A stretch of DNA of 64,000 bases, from assembly GCA_017614315.1 (NCBI GenBank), contig JAGACA010000009.1, forward strand, positions 35,290-99,289, written 5' to 3'. The stretch comes from Clostridia bacterium. Lineage in GTDB: Bacteria; Bacillota; Clostridia; Christensenellales; CAG-138. The notes under the pieces are model-generated. The model ran no database searches. It was not told where the DNA came from and worked only from the letters and a program-made list of their open reading frames with translations. The position numbers were made by a program, and so were the translations under genes. Of the stretch, positions 9,032-16,734 are shown piece after piece; position 1 is the first letter of the stretch, and each line of letters starts with the position of its first letter.

Positions 9032-11335
9032 ATGAACAGCAAACAGCGCGCAGCAAGGACCCGGGCTCTGATCTTCGCGATCATATGCATTTCGGGACTT
9101 ATATTGATAGGATCGAGCATCGTCCTCTTGATCTCCTATGTGCAGGATCTGAGGGCCGATGCTGCTTTTGCCGCACAGAGGTCGACCTCCGTTACGGCGG
9201 AAAGACTCCGCGACGCGCTGAGATCATACGAGCTCTCCGCGAAAGCGGCGGCTTCCGCCGTTGAAAACGGCAGCTATAAGGACGAGACCGAATTCCAGAC
9301 CCAGTTCCAAAGGACCGTTACGAGCGTCATCCCCGACAACATCCTGTTCCTTCGCTATTTCAACAACGGGAACGAATACCGTTCCAACGGCGATCCTTTC
9401 GATAAGAGCAACGAGTCGCAGGTAGTGCTCGACCTGGTCTCCAAACGCGTCGCGGTCTGCGCCGGCGTCGTGGACGACCGCGAGTTCTCGATAAGTACGA
9501 TACCCGTTTGCGTGCCGATCTACAACTGTCCGTACGCCGACGCGATGGTCATCTATTATCATACGAGCACTTTCTCATGGCTGAACGACGATAAATACTC
9601 CTCGGATTACGCCGGCTCGAGGCTTACCGGCATCTGTTCCGCCTCGGGCGAGACCATCGCCGTGCTCCACAGGAACGATTTCGAGATATCCCAGCACAAC
9701 AATATCTACGAGGTGCTCCGCTCGAAGATCAATGACAAGAGCCTGATCGACAGCATTAAGTCGACCGTCAATTCCGCGACGGCGGAATATTACGACGTCA
9801 CGATAAGCGACAAGGAGTGCATCGTTGCCGTCGAGTCCATCAACGAATACGAGCTGACCACTTTCTTCATTGTGGGCGTTTACAACAACGACGAGCTCGC
9901 CGAGGCCGGCTATGACATTATCAGGGTGCTCCTCGGCATATTCGCCGTGCTGTTCGTGCTCCTTATCGTCATCACGGTGGTCATGCTCATCAAGAACAAG
10001 CGCGACATCGACCGCGCCGCGAACTCGAACGACAGCGACGATCAGCTCGGATGCCCCACCCGCTCCAAATTCGAGCGCACCGCGACGGATATAATCAACC
10101 GCAATAAGGCGACGCAGTTCGCCGTTATCGCGATAGACGTCAACCACTATGACTACCTGAACGAGCAGAACGGTCACGAGACGCTGCTCGACATACTCCA
10201 GCACCTGAAGCTCCTGTACTCGAAGCTCCTTCAGATCGACGAGACCTACGGCTATCTCAACAGCGGCAGGTTCGTGCTCCTCCTCCATTACCGCGAGATG
10301 GATACCCTCGCCGAAAGGCTGAACCATGTCTCGCTGCTCGCGTCCGCGCACGGCACCAACCTTTCCGGCCGTTTCCCGCTGGAGCTTATCGGCGGTATCT
10401 GCTGTGTAAAAAACAACGTCACCAACCAGGTCTCGAAGATGATCGACCTTGCGATCGACGCCGAAAAGACCAGTTCCTCCGATTACGACTTCGGCATGTT
10501 CAGGATCTATAACGAGCGTATTCACGCATCGAGGGTTCAGAACGACTACATCGAGCTGCACATGGAATCCGCCCTCGAGCACAAGGACTTCCGCGTGTTC
10601 TATCAGCCGAAGTTCCATATCTTCAACAACGTGACCGACGGTGCGGAAGCGCTCGTCCGCTGGTATAACCCCGAGCTCGACGATTACATGCAGCCGGGCG
10701 TGTTCCTGCCGCTGTTCGAGGCGAACCGCTTCATCGTCAAGGTCGACAGATACGTGTATGAACAGGTCTGCACCTATATCGAGGAAGCCATCGGAAACAA
10801 CCTGCCCATCGTCCCGATCTCCGTCAACGTTTCGAGGATCACGGCGGCCGACAGCGACTTCGTTTCTTACTACACCGCCGTCAAACAGCAGCACGGCATC
10901 CCCGACGGCTTCATAATGATAGAGTTCACCGAAAGCTTCGCGTACGAGGATTACGACATGCTGCGCGAGATCGTCACCAAGCTGCACGATAACGGCTTCA
11001 AGTGCTCCATCGACGACTTCGGATCGGGCTTCTCCTCCTACAATATTTTGAAGGAGCTGCCCATGGACGAGATCAAGCTCGACCGCTTCTTCATCAAGGA
11101 AGGCTTCGAGCGCGACCGCGATCTGAAGATCCTGAAGAGCGTTATCGAGCTCGGCCGCGCCCTCAACATGAAGGTCACGCAGGAGGGCGTCGAGACCATC
11201 GACCAGCTCGCCCTGTTAAGGAGCCTTGGCTGTCACGTCATACAGGGCTATCATTATTCGAAGCCTCTGTCGCTTCCCGCTTTCATGGAGTTCCTCGAAA
11301 GCAAGGGCACAAGGACGCACAACAGCACTTATTGA
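9032..11335 (+). CDS. Membrane sensor with degenerate GGDEF and intact EAL (c-di-GMP phosphodiesterase)
   Basis: 767 residues. TM1 (10-35) and TM2 (292-317) enclose an extracytoplasmic region of about 250 residues that is probably a Cache-type sensor. A GGDEF-fold domain follows, but at its signature site it reads 'NSGRF' (about 409), so it cannot make c-di-GMP. The EAL domain begins near 505 and keeps the key boxes: 'EAL' (about 537), 'DDFGSGFSS' (about 659) and 'EGVE' (about 716), so hydrolysis of c-di-GMP is expected. It lies 27 bp after the coiled-coil gene with no promoter between them, which suggests that the surface/export locus is tied to c-di-GMP signalling. Confidence 0.9.
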   Translation: MNSKQRAARTRALIFAIICISGLILIGSSIVLLISYVQDLRADAAFAAQRSTSVTAERLRDALRSYELSAKAAASAVENGSYKDETEFQTQFQRTVTSVIPDNILFLRYFNNGNEYRSNGDPFDKSNESQVVLDLVSKRVAVCAGVVDDREFSISTIPVCVPIYNCPYADAMVIYYHTSTFSWLNDDKYSSDYAGSRLTGICSASGETIAVLHRNDFEISQHNNIYEVLRSKINDKSLIDSIKSTVNSATAEYYDVTISDKECIVAVESINEYELTTFFIVGVYNNDELAEAGYDIIRVLLGIFAVLFVLLIVITVVMLIKNKRDIDRAANSNDSDDQLGCPTRSKFERTATDIINRNKATQFAVIAIDVNHYDYLNEQNGHETLLDILQHLKLLYSKLLQIDETYGYLNSGRFVLLLHYREMDTLAERLNHVSLLASAHGTNLSGRFPLELIGGICCVKNNVTNQVSKMIDLAIDAEKTSSSDYDFGMFRIYNERIHASRVQNDYIELHMESALEHKDFRVFYQPKFHIFNNVTDGAEALVRWYNPELDDYMQPGVFLPLFEANRFIVKVDRYVYEQVCTYIEEAIGNNLPIVPISVNVSRITAADSDFVSYYTAVKQQHGIPDGFIMIEFTESFAYEDYDMLREIVTKLHDNGFKCSIDDFGSGFSSYNILKELPMDEIKLDRFFIKEGFERDRDLKILKSVIELGRALNMKVTQEGVETIDQLALLRSLGCHVIQGYHYSKPLSLPAFMEFLESKGTRTHNSTY

Positions 11336-11345
11336 AGAATCACAT

Positions 11346-11374
11346 AAAAAAGGACGGGATACCGTCCTTTTTTT
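11346..11374. terminator. Bidirectional terminator between the EAL gene and ypeB
   Basis: A 6-bp stem (11352-11357 with 11362-11367) is flanked by an A-run and a T-run, so it can stop transcription from both convergent genes. Confidence 0.8.
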
Positions 11375-12704
11375 ATACCGCGCTTTTCCCGTTTTCGTCC
11401 TCGATCACCATGAACACCCGCTCCTCACGTCCGGTCACGGCGTTGACGTAGACGACGAACTCGCGGCTGCCGCACCTTCCGCGGAACTCATAGCATAAGG
11501 CCTCGGTCATGGGCGTGACCGGTATAAGCGCGAGCCCCGAGGACTCGATGACGAGGTTTTCGGAGACGGCGCTCCTCGCCTCGTCCTCCGATAAGGTCGG
11601 CTCGGGGAACGTCCTTTCGCGGTGGCTGAACAGGTAATTCCTCGCGTCGAGACCGACCGGCTCGCCCGTCGCGCGGTCGATCCTGACCTTCACGAGGTCG
11701 TTGTAAACGAAGACTTCTCCCCTCTTCCATACGTACGATATGAGCGCCGTGCCGTCCGTGAACTCGGCGTACGAGGGCGCCATCGAATCGTATCCGAGCT
11801 TTCTTAAAAACGCCTCGCCCGCCGCGACGAAGCCTTCGTATTCGGCTTCGTCCGGGATCCCGCTTATGTCCGTCGACGGCGTTTTCATGAAGTATAAAAC
11901 GTTCAGTCCCCTGACCGTTATCGAGATATCCGCACCTTCGGCGGAAAAATCGTAGGTCGGGATCGTCCCCTCCGTCCTGCCGTCGAACGATACGGGAGCG
12001 CCGACGATCTCCTCCGCTTTTCTCTTCGCCTCGTCCTCCGAGCCCTCCTCCCCCGTCACGCCGAGCGGCTCCGCTCTCTCGACCGCCTCCGAAAACGGAC
12101 CGTCGTAAAGAAGCGTCGGGTATTCGGGCTCGCTCGGCTCGCCGCCTTCTTCGTTTTTATCCGATACATCGTAATAATCGTATTCCTCCGTGCCCGAGGG
12201 AAAGCCTCCTTCCGCAGCCATCGACGAGAACCTTTCGGCGACGAGCGACACGGACGCGATCAGGGAATCGAGCTGAGCCGTATCCTTTTCGCCTATCGCT
12301 TCGCCCATCAGGAGCCTTCTTGACAGGCTCCTTGCCCAGTCGCCTATCCTCGTCAAAAACGCGGCGAGCTCCATGCTTTCGACCTGGGACTGCGGTATGC
12401 GGGAGATCAGCTTTTCCGCCTCGGCGCTCTCGCGGACTATGTCCTCGAGCGCGAACACACGTCCCGCGGTCGAGCCCGTGGCCTTCAGCTTTTCGAGCGA
12501 TACGCTCATCGCGTCGACCGAGTCCGCGAGCTCCTGAGCGCAGCGCGCGCATGAGTTGACGTATAGAGCGACGTATTCCTCGGAAAGCGCGCTCATCTCG
12601 TCCGCGCGCGCCTTTTGGGCGGCGCCCCAGACGACCGCGGCGGCAAGCGCGACGCACAGGAGCGCCGGCACGGTCCATGCAAGTATTTTCACTTTTTTGT
12701 TCAT
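11373..12704 (-). CDS. ypeB: Spore germination protein YpeB
   Basis: 443 residues from the ATG at 12704, chosen because 'GAAAGG' stands just upstream; a longer frame to 12770 would lack this. A membrane anchor lies at residues 5-25, followed by a helical region and C-terminal PepSY-type repeats. The C-terminus keeps the family pattern: 'VKVRIDRATGEPVGLDARNY', then an 'H.ER' segment, 'ALIPVTP' and 'VYVNAVTGREE'. YpeB stabilises the cortex-lytic enzyme SleB in dormant spores of Bacillus and Clostridia. It lies 11 bp after sleB, the usual arrangement. Confidence 0.93.
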   Translation of the reverse strand: MNKKVKILAWTVPALLCVALAAAVVWGAAQKARADEMSALSEEYVALYVNSCARCAQELADSVDAMSVSLEKLKATGSTAGRVFALEDIVRESAEAEKLISRIPQSQVESMELAAFLTRIGDWARSLSRRLLMGEAIGEKDTAQLDSLIASVSLVAERFSSMAAEGGFPSGTEEYDYYDVSDKNEEGGEPSEPEYPTLLYDGPFSEAVERAEPLGVTGEEGSEDEAKRKAEEIVGAPVSFDGRTEGTIPTYDFSAEGADISITVRGLNVLYFMKTPSTDISGIPDEAEYEGFVAAGEAFLRKLGYDSMAPSYAEFTDGTALISYVWKRGEVFVYNDLVKVRIDRATGEPVGLDARNYLFSHRERTFPEPTLSEDEARSAVSENLVIESSGLALIPVTPMTEALCYEFRGRCGSREFVVYVNAVTGREERVFMVIEDENGKSAV

Positions 12705-12715
12705 ATTGTTTCCTT

Positions 12716-13360
12716 TCAGCAGAAAGCGTGGTTGCCGATCCGAAGCAGCACCGGCCTTGCCAGCATCCAACGACTCGTCGCGGTCTTGGGATTGTAGTAA
12801 AACAGGCAGCCGTTGGTAGGATCCCAGCCGTTGAGCGCGTCGCGCGCCGCCCTGACCGCAGTCGCGTCGGGAGCAAGATTGATCTGCCCGTCCGACACAG
12901 CGTCGAAGGCGCCGCGCTGGTAAATGACGCCCGCGATGGTGTTGGGGAAACTCGCGCTCTTCACGCGGTTCAGGACCACCGCGCCTATCGCCACCTGTCC
13001 CTTATAGGGCTCGCCTCGCGCCTCGCCGTAGATTATCCTCGCGAGCAGGTACACGTCGCCTGTCGTCGTTCCGGAGGACGAGCCGGAGCTTAACGTTATG
13101 CCCATCTTTGCGGCGGTCGCGGGGCCGACGACGCCGTCGGCCTTAAGGCCGTTCTTCTTCTGAAAGCTCTTTACGGCGGCGAGCGTCCCGCTTCCGAAGA
13201 TCCCGTCCACGCTGCCGCTGTAATAGCCCCATTTCTTAAGCGCCTTCTGTATCTTTATGACGTCGTCGCCCCTTGCGCCGTAGCCCACGCTCGCGGCGAG
13301 CACTACCGTCGGCACAACGAGGAGCGCGATCATTATCATCGCCGCGATCCTTCTTTTCAC
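12716..13360 (-). CDS. sleB: Spore cortex-lytic enzyme SleB
   Basis: 214 residues from a GTG at 13360 that overlaps the spoIIR stop (GTGA) and follows a 'GGGAGG' site 9-10 bases upstream. A signal peptide (1-25) ends at 'VLAAS'. The peptidoglycan-binding domain covers about 30-88 and the hydrolase domain (Hydrolase_2/SleB) about 100-214, with the catalytic Glu in 'IYGEARGE' and the family end block around 'NPKTATS'. The enzyme is a lytic transglycosylase that degrades muramic-lactam cortex during germination. The domain order and length fit SleB. It is sandwiched between spoIIR and ypeB, so all three are probably co-transcribed. Confidence 0.93.
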   Translation of the reverse strand: MKRRIAAMIMIALLVVPTVVLAASVGYGARGDDVIKIQKALKKWGYYSGSVDGIFGSGTLAAVKSFQKKNGLKADGVVGPATAAKMGITLSSGSSSGTTTGDVYLLARIIYGEARGEPYKGQVAIGAVVLNRVKSASFPNTIAGVIYQRGAFDAVSDGQINLAPDATAVRAARDALNGWDPTNGCLFYYNPKTATSRWMLARPVLLRIGNHAFC

Positions 13361-13905
13361 AGGCCGAACACCTCCCTTATGAAGTCCCAGATATAGCTTT
13401 TGAACTTGAGCGTGCCGTCGTCGTTGAACTCGGCGGGCTCGTCCTCCGTCTCGACAAGGCACAGGGGAGGGAACATCACGCACCACCAGTTATGCCCTTC
13501 GCCGCTGCCGAGCACCACGCGAAGCGCCTTGTACTTTCCCGCGGGATAGAGCTTTCTTCCGTATACCCTGTCGGGGAAATCAAATTCGCCGAGATACAGC
13601 TCGGCGCCGTAGTCCATGCCGTTTTGGGAAAGCGTGTTTTCGGCGGCGGACAGGAATTCTCCGCCGAGCGACATAAGCTCCGCCTCCGCCTCGTCGCGGT
13701 CGGACGCAGTGAAGCTTTCGCGCGCACAGGCGAGTATCGCGTCCCTGACCTTAAGCTTGACCTCCCGGTCGGCATCCGAATCGCTGTTCGCGATCACGTG
13801 GAGCCTAATACATTCGTCCGCCCTGCCCAAGTCCTTCGTGACGGCCGCAAAAAGCACAGCCGCCGCAAGAAGAACGGCGGTTAGGACGCCGAGTACCGTT
13901 TTCAT
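13357..13905 (-). CDS. spoIIR: Stage II sporulation protein R
   Basis: 182 residues from the ATG at 13905, which lies 8 bases after AGGAG; an in-frame ATG at 13911 and a GTG at 13914 are too close to or overlap that site. An N-terminal signal or membrane segment covers residues 3-22. The family blocks 'IRLHVIANSDSDADREVKLK' and 'HNWWCVMFPPLCLVE' are both present. SpoIIR is made in the forespore and triggers SpoIIGA to process pro-sigma-E in the mother cell. Here it shares an overlapping operon with the germination genes sleB and ypeB, which is not the Bacillus subtilis arrangement. Confidence 0.95.
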   Translation of the reverse strand: MKTVLGVLTAVLLAAAVLFAAVTKDLGRADECIRLHVIANSDSDADREVKLKVRDAILACARESFTASDRDEAEAELMSLGGEFLSAAENTLSQNGMDYGAELYLGEFDFPDRVYGRKLYPAGKYKALRVVLGSGEGHNWWCVMFPPLCLVETEDEPAEFNDDGTLKFKSYIWDFIREVFGL

Positions 13906-13937
13906 TTTCATCACTCCTTTTTGTGTGTCTGCAAAAT

Positions 13938-13967
13938 TAGGATTGACAAACCGACGTCCAAAAATAC
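13938..13967 (-). promoter_or_regulatory. Candidate forespore (sigma-F/G type) promoter for spoIIR-sleB-ypeB
   Basis: On the minus strand GTATT (13963-13967), 18 bp, then AATCCTA (13938-13944). This matches the sigma-G consensus GHATR-N18-CATNHTA except for one base in each box. It overlaps the -35 of the divergent ispE promoter. A candidate only. Confidence 0.4.
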
Positions 13968-13972
13968 ATAAT
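13943..13972 (+). promoter_or_regulatory. Sigma-A promoter of ispE with almost no leader
   Basis: TTGACA (13943-13948), 18-bp spacer, CATAAT (13967-13972). The -10 abuts the ATG at 13973, so transcription should begin near the second ATG at 13979, giving a nearly leaderless message. Confidence 0.6.
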
Positions 13973-14848
13973 ATGGTTATGAAAAAGTTTTCTGTAAAAG
14001 AAAAAGCATACGCGAAGGTGAATCTGACGCTGGACGTAAAGAAAAAACGCCCTGACGGATATCACGAGCTCGAGGGGATTATGCAGTCCGTCTCGCTCGC
14101 AGACGAGGTCGAGGCGCGTCCCGGCGAGGGTATCAAAGTCGTATTCGATTCGCCCGTGCCCGAAAACAACACCTGCAGAAGGGCTGCGGAGCTATTCCTT
14201 GCGGGATCGGGGCTCGGTGCGGAGATATCCGTCAGAAAGCGCATCCCGTCCGAAGCCGGGCTCGGCGGCGCGTCCGCGGACGCGGCGGCGGCGCTTCGCG
14301 CGCTGAATAAGATCTATGCGGGAACGCCGCTCGAGCGGACGGAGGACGAGCTCCTCAGCATCGGCCTTAAAATCGGCGCGGACGTTCCGTTCTGCCTTAC
14401 GGGCGGATGCGCTGTCGCGCGCGGCGTGGGCGAGATACTCACACCCGTCGGCGGCATGTCGCTCGACCTCCTTATCGTGCGCGGATCTCGCGGCGTGTCG
14501 ACGGGCAGACTGTTCGCCTCCCTCGGCGTTGGCGAAAAAGACGAGAGCCGCCTTCCCGAGGGGACTCTTCAAAACGCCCTTGCCGCGATCGAAAAAAAGG
14601 ACGCCCGCGCGCTCGGCGCGTGCGTATCGAACGCACTTACCCCTGCCGCATGCCTTATCGCGCCGGAGATAGGCGAATACGCCGCCCGCATGAAGGCGCT
14701 CGGCGCGCTCGGCGCGTCGATGACCGGTTCCGGCGCGGCGGTGTTCGGGATCTTTCCCGACGCGGAAAGCGCGAAAAAAGCGTACGACGGCTTTGCGGAC
14801 TGCGAATTCAGAGCAGCATGTAAGACAAAGTCAGGAATTTGGAGTTAG
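13973..14848 (+). CDS. ispE: 4-diphosphocytidyl-2-C-methyl-D-erythritol kinase
   Basis: 291 residues from the ATG at 13973, or 289 from 13979, which fits the promoter position better. It is a GHMP kinase of the MEP isoprenoid pathway that phosphorylates CDP-methylerythritol. The N-terminal 'AKVNLTLDVKKKRPDGYHEL' block and the glycine-rich ATP motif 'SEAGLGGASADAAAAL' (about residue 90) are diagnostic, and 'SGAAVFGIF' closes the C-terminal domain. Length is normal. It is divergent from spoIIR and convergent with hbd. No strong Shine-Dalgarno lies before either start, in keeping with the leaderless reading. Confidence 0.95.
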   Translation: MVMKKFSVKEKAYAKVNLTLDVKKKRPDGYHELEGIMQSVSLADEVEARPGEGIKVVFDSPVPENNTCRRAAELFLAGSGLGAEISVRKRIPSEAGLGGASADAAAALRALNKIYAGTPLERTEDELLSIGLKIGADVPFCLTGGCAVARGVGEILTPVGGMSLDLLIVRGSRGVSTGRLFASLGVGEKDESRLPEGTLQNALAAIEKKDARALGACVSNALTPAACLIAPEIGEYAARMKALGALGASMTGSGAAVFGIFPDAESAKKAYDGFADCEFRAACKTKSGIWS

Positions 14849-14854
14849 AAATCG

Positions 14855-14899
14855 AAAACAGCTTTGTATCATTAAAATACAAAGCTGTTTTGATTTTTT
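14855..14899. terminator. Terminator between ispE and hbd, nested in a palindromic repeat
   Basis: Perfect 13-bp stem (14857-14869 with 14877-14889) followed by T-rich sequence. It is flanked by inverted 'GGAGTTAG' (14840s) and 'CTCCTAACTC' (14920s) arms. Confidence 0.8.
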
Positions 14900-14936
14900 G
14901 GATAGGAAAGCTTTACCTATACTCCTAACTCCCAAC

Positions 14937-15779
14937 TCAATACTGATAGAAGCCCTTCCCCGTCTTCCTGCCCAAAAGGTTCGCCCTGACCATCTTTTTA
15001 AGCAGCGGATGCGCGCGGTACTTTCCGTCCTTGGTCTCGTTGAAGAGCGTATCCATGATGGCGAGCACGACGTCGAGCCCGATCAGGTCGCCGAGCGCGA
15101 GAGGCCCCATCGGGTGGTTCGCGCCGAGCTTCATGGCGGTGTCGATGTCCTCGGGGGACGCGACGCCCTCCGCCACAAGGCCGATCGCCTCGTTTATCAT
15201 CGGGATCAGTATGCGGTTCACGACGAAGCCCGGAGCCTCCTTGACCTCGACCGGCGTCTTGCCGATCGCCTCGGAGAGGGCGTAGACCGCTTGGAAGGTC
15301 TCGTCGCTCGTCGCGATGCCGCGGATGACCTCGACCAGCTTCATCACCGTTGCGGGATTGAAGAAATGCATGCCTATGAACCTGTCGGGTCTCTGCGTCG
15401 CGGCGGCGATCTCGGTTATAGAGATGGAGGAGGTGTTCGTCGCGAATACCGTCTCGGGCGGGCAGATCCCGTCAAGATTGCGGAACACGGTCTTTTTGAC
15501 CTCGACGCTCTCGATTATGGCCTCGATCACGAGATCGGCTTCCTTCGCGCTGTCGTAATTGGTGGTGAAGTGGATGCCGTCGATCATGGCGGCCTTCGCC
15601 TCCTCGGTCATCCTGCCCTTGTCGACGCGCTTCTGAAGCCCCTTTTCAAGCCTCGCGGCGCTCCTTGCGATTATCTCGTCGGTCATGTCGTAGACCGACA
15701 CGTACAGTCCCGCCGCGCAGAATACCTGCGCGATGTCAAGTCCCATTGTGCCTGCGCCGACTACGAATATCTTCTTCAT
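14937..15779 (-). CDS. hbd: 3-hydroxybutyryl-CoA dehydrogenase
   Basis: 280 residues, the usual clostridial length. The N-terminal NAD-binding Rossmann motif 'VVGAGTMGLDIAQVF' begins at residue 5. The catalytic His-containing block 'MHFFNPATVMKLVEVIRG' is intact. The C-terminal dimer domain ends 'GRKTGKGFYQY', a family hallmark. It interconverts acetoacetyl-CoA and 3-hydroxybutyryl-CoA in the butyrate pathway. It lies 15 bp after crt on the same strand and should share its promoter. Thiolase, butyryl-CoA dehydrogenase and Etf genes are not in this window. Confidence 0.95.
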   Translation of the reverse strand: MKKIFVVGAGTMGLDIAQVFCAAGLYVSVYDMTDEIIARSAARLEKGLQKRVDKGRMTEEAKAAMIDGIHFTTNYDSAKEADLVIEAIIESVEVKKTVFRNLDGICPPETVFATNTSSISITEIAAATQRPDRFIGMHFFNPATVMKLVEVIRGIATSDETFQAVYALSEAIGKTPVEVKEAPGFVVNRILIPMINEAIGLVAEGVASPEDIDTAMKLGANHPMGPLALGDLIGLDVVLAIMDTLFNETKDGKYRAHPLLKKMVRANLLGRKTGKGFYQY

Positions 15780-15794
15780 ACTCTTTCTCCTTTT

Positions 15795-16565
15795 TTATTG
15801 TCCCACAAACGGCATTTTTTCCGTCTTGTTTACGAATGAATCCATCGCCATCTTCTGGTCGTCCGTCCTAAAGCAGCGTCCGAAGAGCTCCGCCTCGGAA
15901 TCGAGATCCGTCGGGAGCATCTTGTTGGTGAACTTCGACACCGCGACCTTGGCGTTCTTAACGGCGACGGGAGCGTTAACGGCGATCGCCTCCGCAAGCT
16001 TCATCGCCTCGTCCATAAGCGCCTCGGGCGCGACGACGTGGTCGACGAGGCCTATCTTGAGCGCCTCCTCGGCGTTGATGATGCGTGCGGTGAAGATCAG
16101 CTCCTTCGCCTTCGACACGCCGATGAGCCTCGGGAGCCTCTGCGTGCCGCCGAAGCCGGGGGTTATGCCGAGGCCGACCTCGGGCTGACCGAACTTCGCC
16201 CTCTCGGAGGCGAACCTTATGTCGGTGCAGAGCATGAGCTCGCAGCCGCCGCCGAGCGCATAGCCGTTTACCGCGGCGATGACGGGCATCGGCAGGTTTT
16301 CGAGCGCGGAGAGCGCCGCCTGACCCTTTTGGCCGAACGCCTTGCCCGCCTTCTGATCGAGATCCTTCATCTCGGCGATGTCCGCGCCGGCAACGAACGC
16401 CTTGCCCTCGCCCGTGACGATGAGCGCGCGGATGTTCTCGTCCTTTTTGATCTTCTCGCAGGTATCCGCAAGCTCATCGAGCATGGCGGAATTGAGCGCG
16501 TTCAGCGCTTCGGGACGGGAGATCGTCATGACCGCGACGTGATTGTGTTTTTCAAGCTTGATCAT
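15795..16565 (-). CDS. crt: 3-hydroxybutyryl-CoA dehydratase (crotonase)
   Basis: 256 residues, enoyl-CoA hydratase/isomerase fold. The CoA/oxyanion-hole stretch 'AGADIAEMKDLD' and 'GYALGGGCELMLCTDIRFAS' are present, as are both catalytic glutamates (in 'GGGCELML' and 'QPEVGLGI'). The ATG at 16565 follows a 'GAGGAGG' ribosome site. The enzyme dehydrates 3-hydroxybutyryl-CoA to crotonyl-CoA. It is the first gene of a two-gene unit with hbd. Membership in other hydratase subfamilies cannot be fully excluded, but pairing with hbd makes the butyrate role likely. Confidence 0.93.
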   Translation of the reverse strand: MIKLEKHNHVAVMTISRPEALNALNSAMLDELADTCEKIKKDENIRALIVTGEGKAFVAGADIAEMKDLDQKAGKAFGQKGQAALSALENLPMPVIAAVNGYALGGGCELMLCTDIRFASERAKFGQPEVGLGITPGFGGTQRLPRLIGVSKAKELIFTARIINAEEALKIGLVDHVVAPEALMDEAMKLAEAIAVNAPVAVKNAKVAVSKFTNKMLPTDLDSEAELFGRCFRTDDQKMAMDSFVNKTEKMPFVGQ

Positions 16566-16604
16566 TGAGCAGAAAACCTCCTCGATGCTTTTTTCATCCT
16601 CATT

Positions 16605-16633
16605 ATTATATTGTTTTTCGCTCCCGATGTAAA
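16605..16633 (-). promoter_or_regulatory. Sigma-A promoter of crt-hbd
   Basis: On the minus strand TTTACA (16628-16633), 17 bp, TATAAT (16605-16610); leader of about 35 nt to the crt ATG. Confidence 0.75.
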
Positions 16634-16661
16634 GAGAGAAAACTATGTTGATATACAGATG

Positions 16662-16690
16662 TTGCTATTTCGGTATCAATGTTATATAAT
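16662..16690 (+). promoter_or_regulatory. Sigma-A promoter of the beta-lactamase-fold hydrolase
   Basis: TTGCTA (16662-16667), 17 bp, TATAAT (16685-16690), divergent from the crt promoter. Confidence 0.75.
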
Positions 16691-16734
16691 CTCACCGAAC
16701 AATAACCGAGCGCTTTTACAGAAAGGAAACGATA

